Shown here: positions 56,436 to 64,000 of the stretch, one piece after another
Layout: every line of letters starts with the position of its first letter
How positions within the stretch are numbered: the stretch's first letter is position 1
Assembly: GCA_009667805.1 (NCBI GenBank)
Contig: CM019067.1
Coordinates: 243,509,721 to 243,573,720 of the forward strand
DNA length: 64,000 bases
Direction of reading: 5' to 3'
Source of the DNA: Leptobrachium leishanense
Taxonomy: Eukaryota > Chordata > Amphibia > Anura > Megophryidae
Notes under the pieces: generated by a model
The model's input: only the letters and a program-made list of their open reading frames with translations
Told to the model about the DNA's origin: nothing
Database searches by the model: none
Made by a program: the position numbers and the translations under genes

Positions 56436-57419
56436 TTAACCCCTAAGTGACCGGGCGGGTTTACAATTGTCAGTCCGAAAGTGCCTGCTGCTGTTTTTAC
56501 GTTTCAGCGCTGTTTGTGTTCAGGTCAAATTTTCCTCTTACTCGTTTATGCAACCCACACATATTATATACCATTTTTCTCTCCATTAAATGGACTTTCT
56601 AAATATACCATTGTTTCCATCATATCATATATTTTACTAAAAAAAATCTGAAATATGATGAAAAAATGGAAAAAATATATTTTTTAGAAATTTAATCCCC
56701 AAAATCTACAACTGCCAAAAAAGACCCCAGCTAAATAGTTTTGAAATTTTGTCCTGAGATTAGAAATACCCAATTTTTACATGTTTTTGCTTTTTAACCC
56801 CTTCACTGCTGAGCCATTTCACCTCTGTGTGCTGAGCTTATTTTGAGCAATTTATGCTCATCATGTTTAAACGTCAATTGAAGTCCTATTATATTATGTC
56901 CCCCCGTCAAGAGTTTTTTTTTTATTATTTTATTTTATTTTTATTTATTTATTTTTTACATCAAACCTAGTCATGTTTGATATCATTGGAAAGGCAATGA
57001 TCAGGACTTTCTAATGATATAAAAAATGCTCTAGCTGCCAAGGGTTGGGAGATACAGGGATCCAGAGGATCCCCTAACTCTACTTGGTAGCTAGGGAGTT
57101 TATCTGCCCCACTGCCGTCATCGCACATATGGCGATGATGTTGGTGGGCGGAGGGTGACCCGGAGGCTTGACATCCAATATCCGGGTTCGAATCACGATC
57201 TGGTGCCAAATTGAGATCTGGCACCTAAGGGGTTAAAGAGAGGTACCCCTGAAAAGGGAAGACTCTCCCCTTTCCAGTGGTACCTTTCTTTTTTTCTAGC
57301 CTAGCCTGGCCAGAGAGGTGAGTATAGGGAGGGAGGGGGGTTAAAGGACCATGACGTACATAGTACATCCTTGGTCCTTAAGGGAAATTTTCCTCAAGAA
57401 CGTACTCAGTGGTCCTTAA
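56436..57419 (+). mobile_element. TTAA-flanked composite MITE
   Basis: TTAACCCCTAAGTGACCGGG end at the left; then GCGCTGTTTGTGTTCAGGTC, ACCCACACATATTATATACC, TTTTTAACCCCTTCACTGCT (56793), the hairpin module (GATATCATTGGAAAGGC, 56976) and the right end GTACTCAGTGGTCCTTAA. Same module order as 19882-20644 and (inverted) 35381-36602. Shares its right TTAA with the next element. Confidence 0.82.
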
Positions 57420-57982
57420 CCCTTTCGCTGTGGATGACGTGTGGGGCACGTCCTGATTGACTCCCGCTATATGGTGGGAGCCCCGGCCGAGATACTTACC
57501 TCTCTGTCCGGGGTCCCGCGACGTTCTGGCTTCAGGGAAGCCAGGCACCGAAGATAGGTTTTTAACCCTGTAATTGCCAGATCGCGATCGGCACCGCTCG
57601 GCAGTTGATCGTAATCTGGCTCCGGTGGGGGCCAACATCTTGGAAATTCCCTGGTGGAGATACGGGGTTCATTTGAACCCCAATGTCTCCAGAACAGTGC
57701 AACTAGGGAGTTATGCATGGTGTCATTCAAAAGGCCTGAGCATGGCCTTTCGAATGATTCCAAACGTGACCATGTTTAAAGTAAAAAGAAACTTAAAGAA
57801 ATTAAAATATATAAATAATAAAAATAAAAAAATAATAATAAAAAAAAATATGGGTTTTTTTGTGTCTTGTTTTTATTAATGCAGCAATATTGTTCACATT
57901 TCAATTTTAAACATGATGAGCAAAAGCGGAAAAAATTAGCTCAGCACACAGCGGTGAAATGGCTCAGCAGTGAAGGGGTTAA
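57416..57982. mobile_element. TTAA-flanked MITE, TTAACCCTTTCGCTG family
   Basis: Left TTAACCCTTTCGCTGTGGAT, right GCTCAGCAGTGAAGGGGTTAA inverted. Contains GCTCAGCACACAGCGGTGAA and the hairpin module (TTCAAAAGGCCTGAGCATGG, 57724), then an A/T-rich run. Related to 43417-44642. The 86-101-residue frames here are not genes. Confidence 0.82.
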
Positions 57983-58489
57983 GGGATTAATTGGCTTATT
58001 TTCACCATATAGGGAGTGACTTGAACATAAGTAAGCCATTTTGTATGTTCAATTACATTTTTGCGACTAAAAGGGATACTCTAAGGTTAAAATGGGGTGG
58101 TGGGGTTAAACTGCTACACCTCTTGATTTCCTTTGCTCCCACTCTTGTTTAAGCCTTCAATCTTTCATCCTTCTTTACAATGCAGCTCCATCAGCGCTGG
58201 CCCAGATTAGACATTCTGCTGCCCTCATGTCCAGCCAATCCAATAGCTCTCAATGCTGAGTGCAATAAGAGTCATTGGTAGGAGAAGAATCCCAAGAGTT
58301 CCGTCTCCAGGAAGCGCCTACTGATCTATACATCAGGATAAGGCTGACCACTTCACTTGGAGGGCAGAATCAGTGTTCCGAGAACTCCCATGGAAGGGCA
58401 GAGAGTAGTGAGGACTCTCAGGTCACTGCAACCACTCAAATTAAACATATTATGAAACTGGGAATAAAGTGAGCTCAAAATCAACGAGT
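57983..58489. other. No gene recognised; possible T2-like end
   Basis: AAAAGGGATACTCTAAGGTT at 58069 resembles the inner part of the T2-like MITE end at 18431, but no partner end is visible. Otherwise nothing supportable. Confidence 0.4.
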
Positions 58490-59115
58490 ACAATATTGCA
58501 GTGCAGTATAATTAATGCAGCATATGAATCTGCATACTGCCAGGCAGTGCCTCTCTGCAGTGTAATTAATGCAGCATATGAATCCGCACACTGCCGGGAA
58601 CTTTCCCGCAGTGTGTGGATTCATATGCTGCATTAATTATAGCTCATAAAAAACTGAGCAAAAAAATGAATCGATCCGAATCAATGAATCGATCTCCAGA
58701 GAGGTGCTGCCCGTCAGTGTGTGGATTCATATGCTGCATTAATTATACTGCAGAGAGGCATTTCCCAGCAGTGTGTGGATTCATATACTGCATTGAAACC
58801 AATGGGTTAAAAAGCCTTGATTCTTTAAAGTTAGGAAACCTAAAATTTCACCTAAAAAATCCTAAAAGAATCTTACATTCTATTGGTAGTAATCTACTTC
58901 CCATTCTTAAATATGCAATAAAAAAAATGAAATAACTCATAAAAAAACAGAAAACCAACTGATCCGAATCACCCGAAATCATCCGAATCGCCAAAATGAT
59001 CTGAATCACCAAAAGGATCCAAATCCCCAAATCGATCCGAATCACCAAATCTAAATGATTCGAAACGAAAAAAAAAGCACCTGAAAAAAACCCGAAACGA
59101 AAAAAAATAAATTAC
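58490..59115 (-). mobile_element. GGGATGGGC-end element, inverted copy
   Basis: Units TTAATGCAGCATATGAATC.GCACACTGCC (both orientations, 58505-58790), then degenerate ATCCGAATCACC/AAATGATC words (58960-59065) and end ATTACTGCACACCCCTAG. Mirrors 38427-38835. A 106-residue frame here is repeat-derived. Confidence 0.7.
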
Positions 59116-60012
59116 TGCACACCCCTAGTCTTAACAGATCATTTTCTCTGCTTCAAAATAAAAAAGTATTCATACTACAGAAGCATCTGAGAGTTTGTTG
59201 GTTTATATCAAATAGGGGCTCTGTCGTAACTTGAATGGGAGCAATTGTGTAAATAGTGATAATGCAAAATTACACTAATGCCACCTATAGCCCCTGATTA
59301 GAAGTAACTCCAAATGGGCTAACTAAAGATTTTAAGGTGTAAACCATGTATTGTCTATTTCTATCTATTTCAGTTTTAAACTGTATGTCTTTATCATATC
59401 CACAGTCACAAATCCATCAATTTTTCTGCTTGCCTCTCCTTCATTGCCAAGATGTTATGTAATGACAGATTGTGTTTATATAAATGCATGTTGGCACACC
59501 AGATATACATTTCGTATTACAATGATATCGGTTAAAAGACATATTTAGCATATTCATGGAATTGGGTTGAGTCACATATGTAGTGAATAATAAAATAAAA
59601 ATATATAATGGTTTACGGTTTTTCTTATTCGAGTCTGTACGTTGGACCACATTACTATTTTAACTTAAGTATACGTACATTATATAGATTTATGTAGTCT
59701 TGGAGACAAATAGTTTCTATATAATCCCTAAAAATATATAATTTTCTAAACTATATATATATCAAATCTAAGCCTTTTAATTAATTAAAATATTAGCTCT
59801 TTAAATAAATTTACCACCAAAATCTATTTGTCGAAAAGATACAGTATAACTTTTTAAACAAAGGTTGATTTGTTAAATATAGGGCAAAATAGAATTTTGT
59901 GTAAGTATTGCTATTCTGATAATGTTAAAGATTACCCTTTTCTATATTAAAGACATGTATACAATATTTTGCATAGTTATACAATTAAAACAGTAAAATT
60001 AGCACATTATCC
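59116..60012. other. AT-rich, no gene; worn MITE sequence at the right
   Basis: 59810-60005 shows weak similarity to the interior of the TTAA MITEs at 26.2 and 28.1 kb (TTAAATATAGGGCAAAATAGAA, GCTATTCTGATAATGTTAAA). No frame of note. Confidence 0.45.
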
Positions 60013-60319
60013 TAATCCCTCCTGACGAGGCCTAAAATGTCCGAAACGATCGTCGGGGGTTGCTGCACCTCTCGTGCATGGATGACGTCCTTGGCATTTC
60101 AGTACTGGCCAGCCTTTCTGGGTGATTGCAGTCTGATTTGTATATAGAGCTGTCGTCCCTGTAATGGCACAATCGAGCAAAAACCCTGTGAGACCTGAGC
60201 GGGCCCCATTGTAGAGCAGGCCACTAGTGCTGTTGCTTGTCCTCAGGACCCACACAAACTTATTTTTTTTTCCATAATCCCAATTTACATACAATTTCAA
60301 TACACAATTAATATTATCC
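60013..60319 (+). mobile_element. Short insertion starting with a hammerhead-like motif
   Basis: ATTATCC stands at 60006-60012 and 60313-60319, with AATTA just before each, so the block between may be an old insertion with a worn duplication. It opens with the hammerhead-like motif and ends near a T-run (60259-60271). Surrounding text (CTGTATTCAGCCCTCTGCTT, 60341) resumes the 26/28-kb MITE family. Confidence 0.5.
60017..60059 (+). ncRNA. Hammerhead-ribozyme-like motif with intact core
   Basis: CCCTC, core CTGACGA, helix II GG/CC over a 10-nt loop, GAAA, ACGATCGT (self-complementary, A shared with GAAA), C, then GGGGG pairing with CCCTC (one G-U). CUGANGA, GAAA and a GUC site are all present. 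Helix II is short (2 bp), the weak point. Confidence 0.5.
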
Positions 60320-60901
60320 ATGGGGAGAAATGAAATACTCCCTGTATTCAGCCCTCTGCTTGGCTGCTATAATGCAGCAATAGAGTGTCTCGGGTCTGGA
60401 TTGCCTAAGGATCTCATTTTGAAAAATGTGACAGTTGTTCTCTATTGTGGCTACATCAATGAAACAAATCCACCGGATTCCCAAAGAATTAAGCCCACCT
60501 ATTGGAGCCTTGATATATTGCACATTATAAGCATTAGGGAGTTGCACAGACAGTCTGTGCTAACTCCTATACCTGGTATCCAAAATGACCGTCTCCTGGA
60601 ACCCCTCCCTGCATAAAAAAGCTTTGTGCAGGGAAAATAAACCTTTTAAAATTAAAAAGCCTTTGGCAACACATGCGATATTTTGCATTTCTTTAGGTTT
60701 TCATTTTATAGGCCACTTCACCACCTACATGTTTGCAAGGCTCGGCAAAAGGAGGAAACCCCTCCAAACCTAATACAAACGTTAGTGATTATAGCAAGAG
60801 TTCTCATTTGCTAGTCATGATATCTCTCTGAAATGAAACATCTCCAAAATATCCCAAAACTGGATCCCGAAGTGCATCAATTAGGTGTCCCTTTATATAT
60901 A
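60320..60901. other. MITE remnant and AT-rich sequence, no gene
   Basis: 60341-60400 matches the interior of the 26- and 28-kb MITEs. 60590-60650 has a CCCTGCATAAAAAAGCTTTGTGCAGGG hairpin. The 98-residue frame at 60320-60616 covers both and is not supported. Confidence 0.5.
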
Positions 60902-60903
60902 TA

Positions 60904-61690
60904 CAGTTGTTCTCATAAGTTTACATACCCTAGCAGAATTTATGATTTCTTGGCCATTATTCAGAGAACATGAATGATAACACGAAAACATTTCTTTCAC
61001 TCATGGTTAGTGTTTGGCTGAAGCCATTTATTATCAATCAAGTGTGTTTACTCTTTTTAAATCATAATGACAACCGAAACAACTCAAATGACCCTGATCA
61101 AAAGTTTACCCCCTTTAACATCAATGACAGCTTGAAGTCTTTTCTGGTATTTGTGGATGAGGCTCTTTATCTTCACAGATTGAAAAGCTCCCCATTCCTC
61201 TTGGCAAAAAGCCTCCAGTTCCTGTAAATTCTTGGGCTGTCTTACATGATCTGCACATTTGAGATCTCCCCAGAGTGGCTCAATGACATTGAGGTCAGGA
61301 GACTGAGATGGCCACTCCAAAACCTTCACTTTATGCTGCTGGAGCCAATGACAGGTCGACTTGGCCTTGTGTTTTGGATCATTGTCATGTTGGAATGTCC
61401 AAGTACGTCCCATGCGCAGTTTCTGGGCTGATGAATGCAAATTTTCCTGCAGTATTATTTGATAACATACTGCATTCATCCTGCCATCAATTTTGACCAA
61501 ATCTCTTGTGGCTTTGTAGCTCACACATCTCCAAAACATCAGCGATCCAGCTTCGTGTTTCACAGTATACACAGTATATGGTGTACCTTTCATCATAGGC
61601 ATTGTTGACTCCTCTGCAAATGTTGCGTTTATGGTTGTGACCAAAAAGTTCAAGTTTGGTCTCATCACTCCAAAGGACTTAGTGTCATGC
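60904..61690 (-). mobile_element. Tc1-type element, truncated
   Basis: TA then CAGTTGTTCTCATAAGTTTA, the TIR of a second Tc1 family (distinct from 21118). The minus strand encodes the C-terminal two thirds of a transposase. Homology stops at about 61690 and no right TIR is seen within the next 2 kb, so at least the N-terminus and one TIR are gone. Inserted after a (TA)n. Confidence 0.88.
61084..61690 (-). pseudogene. Tc1 transposase, truncated catalytic domain
   Basis: One 210-residue frame covers KHEAGSLMFWRC, FQHDNDPKHKAKST (second Asp), SPDLNVIEPLWGDLK (Glu) and LIHKYQKRLQAVID. Its first about 50 residues are out of register: the WSDETK block with the first Asp reads in another frame upstream, so a frame change lies near 61570. 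The DNA-binding N-terminus is missing. Inactive. Confidence 0.9.
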
Positions 61691-62630
61691 CAGCCCAGGA
61701 GCCTGCCCTTAGCCACGAAGCCTGCTGTTTACTCTATACCTGCATTCGACTCAGGGGTTAATCCCTGTGCCAATTCCTGACTGGTTGTGCATATAACCTG
61801 GAGACACCCTTCCTTCCACGGTCTCTCATTGTGTTTCCCCATCCTGTTCATGTGAGGTTCTCTGAGCTGCCTCTCCTTTGTCTGTTAGTATTACCCTTTA
61901 TCCCTTGCTCTGAGGTATTCCTGTGGTTCAAGTATCTGTGGATCCTGTAGCTGGACGTTATATTGCGTAGCCCACTATCCAGTGGTATTGGAGATCTGCC
62001 TGAGTTCCAGTCATCTACATCTGAGTCAGAACCATGGACAGTCGCCGATGGAGAAACACTTATTATCGATCTATTTCTTCATATCAGCACCATGGATAAC
62101 CATCCTCACCTTTGAGCTGTTTGCTTGTAATAAGTGTGTGTGTATAAAAGGTCAATGAGATTCTGGACATCTGACAGACCCTTGCATCTTTCATCCAGTG
62201 CTGCACTGACGTTTCTGGATTCTGAGCCATGGGGAAAGCAAAAAAATTATCAAAGGATCTGCGGTAAATCTGAGACAGAACCATGGACAGTTGCCGATGG
62301 AGAAACACATATTATCTATCTATTTTTTCATATCAGCACCATGGATAACGACAGGCTTGTTACTATCCATGGTACTAATACTGACAAAATGTATTTTATC
62401 AAAATTCACTGCTGAAGGGAACTTCATACGGACGGACTGTGAGAAGATAGTCCAGCTGTATGTGTTCTGCATAGAAAAAACAGACCTCGTTATACATTTA
62501 AAATAAGTTAGGAAGAACCCTAAATATTATCCCAAAAATTCCCGAAAAATGCAAAAATAATACTAACAAATAAATAAATGCAGACACTTCTTTCTGTAAG
62601 TGAAAAAAATAAATGCTTTAAGATATAATT
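61691..62630. repeat. Unidentified segment with a ~70-bp direct repeat
   Basis: GAACCATGGACAGT.GCCGAT...ATATCAGCACCATGGATAAC occurs at about 62030-62100 and 62280-62350 with few differences (CGCC/TGCC, CACTTATTATCG/CACATATTATCT). No gene recognised. Confidence 0.7.
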
Positions 62631-62659
62631 AATAAAAATGGGAATTTTGCACTGGATCA

Positions 62660-62975
62660 AGTGAAAAAAGTAACTGGCGATACAAAATTACGAAATCAGC
62701 AACAGAACCGAAATGGACTCGAAACGATACGAAAATACATTGTCCGAAATGAACCGAAACGGAACCGAAATCGCGAATAGAACAAAAACGACTTGTGATT
62801 TTACAAATTTCATGTCCACACGAAATAACGAAATTTTTTAGTTTCGTATCGGGAAATATTTTGGATGGTGTGCATTTCGTTGCTGGTCCGGTTCGGAACA
62901 TCGGAAGAATCTGAAGCACAGAATTGGCCCGTTTCGTAAGTAAAACTAATCGGTACGGAACGAAATGCACATCCC
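62660..62975 (-). repeat. GGGATG-end element fragment with CGAAA words
   Basis: Many ACCGAAA/CGAAAT words (62700-62900) and end GAACGAAATGCACATCCCTA, like the ends at 38427 and 59115. The 163-residue minus frame crossing it (63120-62629) is repeat-derived. Confidence 0.6.
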
Positions 62976-62984
62976 TATCACATA

Positions 62985-63655
62985 CAGGGTTATTCATGGA
63001 ATTTTGGTGCTCTTTCATTTCCTGCACTTGCAGGGTGGGGGAATTTGAAACTTCCGATCCGATAAGCCGAACACATCTGAAAAAAGCCGACGATCCGTCG
63101 AACAGAGCACCGACCAGCAACTTCTAAAAGCTGTTTGCAAAAGAATTACTGTCTGAAAATGCCTGGAAAATGCCTGTAATTAATATATAAGGTCCTATGA
63201 ATAATAATAAAAAGGTCTGTTACATAAAAAAAATTATTTAAAAAAAATCAGAAAACAAAAATTCGGAAAACCCCTCAATAAATGAAGAAATCAATGAATA
63301 AAGAGACTTTTTGCTGCAGATTAAAAGAATAGACGGTTTAATAAATAATGAATACAGGAATATTTTTAACAAACCCATGGGATTCACGTGATTAAACTTG
63401 CCAAATTAAACCACAGAACATCAGGGCATTTCACTGACATTTCAGGGCTGTTCGACGTTCTCTGAATAGATTAACCATTGCTTCTCTATGGGGATTTCAC
63501 TGCTGCCAAAGATCACCATATCTCGCTGGCAATTCGCCAATATTTGGCGAATTGCCAGCTTTTGAACAGTCAAATGGTCCCAAAATTGCACCACACGGGG
63601 AATTTACTCTTCGGTGCAATTTCGGGGCCGGTTTGGCGCTCTTTCAATAACCCTG
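62985..63655 (+). mobile_element. CAGGGTTATTC-family TIR element with both ends
   Basis: Left CAGGGTTATTCATGGAATTT, right GCGCTCTTTCAATAACCCTG inverted. ATA lies outside both ends (62982-62984, 63656-63658). Interior as in other copies (AATAAAGAGACTTTTTGCTG, CTGGCAATTCGCCAATATTT). No transposase. Confidence 0.85.
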
Positions 63656-63658
63656 ATA

Positions 63659-64000
63659 GAGTCAGTGAAATTCAAAACTGGAATAACTCTCTTTCTTTTC
63701 GCAATGAAACTTTTTTTGTGAGATAAATGATAGATAAGTTGGATCTGAACTCAAAGTGATGTTATACGCTGTGATTCTTAGGCCTTACTGTGGTTTAAAA
63801 AGCAAACAAAGACTGGAGATTCAATTCTCGTAGCTGATGTAAAAAAATCTGTAACTTCCATGCTGATATGATTTACACAGTGCCTTGTAGACTTGTACGA
63901 TCCAAAGGGGTCTGATCTATTACCACAGAGGGAGGATGGAAAGCTAGCAGGGATGCAAACTGATCTTCAAACTGACTGCTATAGTAATTTATTTAAATAG
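63659..64000. other. No gene recognised
   Basis: Ordinary sequence to the window end; short frames only. Confidence 0.4.

Noticed and set aside
57175..57200. tRNA-like B-box (GGGTTCGAATC)
   Set aside because: No matching A-box or cloverleaf upstream; lies in a TTAA MITE.
62629..63120. 163-residue minus frame
   Set aside because: Spans two different repeat elements, with no domain signature.

Overview
This is a eukaryotic, AT-rich, non-genic stretch of a vertebrate genome, most likely from a frog or toad. I base that on the repeats: a BEL/Pao LTR retrotransposon, CR1 LINE ends, Penelope-like elements (PLEs) with a GIY-YIG nuclease, several Tc1 families, hAT MITEs with 8-bp target duplications, a Kolobok/T2-like MITE (TTAAAGG ends) and many TTAA-flanked MITEs. 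I could recognise no host protein-coding exon, rRNA or tRNA. Species is not determinable from the sequence alone.

Layout. 1-4.2 kb: minus-strand BEL/Pao gag-pol frame, open for 1407 codons and running off the left edge. 4.2-7.3 kb: repeat debris and a 5'-truncated PLE flanked by 107-bp direct repeats. 7.4-11 kb: a hairpin and a CR1 LINE split by a 2.3-kb hAT-type insertion with an 8-bp target duplication. 11.8-12.9 kb: a 143-bp tandem array. 13-20.6 kb: MITEs, including a nested TIR element and a T2-like MITE. 20.7-24.7 kb: a second PLE carrying an almost intact 1.6-kb Tc1, then a palindrome of PLE-type ends. 26-29 kb: two TTAA MITE copies. 30.3-30.9 kb: a fold-back element with a 14-bp target duplication. 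31.6-38.4 kb: TTAA MITEs, a 938-bp tandem duplication and a 25-bp minisatellite. 38.4-48.6 kb: TIR elements and unique DNA. 48.7-52.9 kb: a decayed Tc1 that hosts a satellite, a CR1 tail and another repeat. 53-64 kb: TIR elements, TTAA MITEs, a truncated Tc1 and unique DNA.

How the parts relate. The window is a palimpsest: relative ages can be read from nesting (hAT into CR1, Tc1 into PLE, TTAA element into a CAGGGTTATTC-family element, satellite and CR1 into Tc1). The most unusual thread is a set of hammerhead-ribozyme-like motifs. Two lie in the 3' regions of the PLEs, two face each other in a palindrome, and three lie in short non-PLE insertions. At least four keep the CUGANGA/GAAA core, and most have a self-complementary helix III sequence that suggests dimeric folding. 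All family assignments come from reading motifs by eye; no database search or folding program was run.
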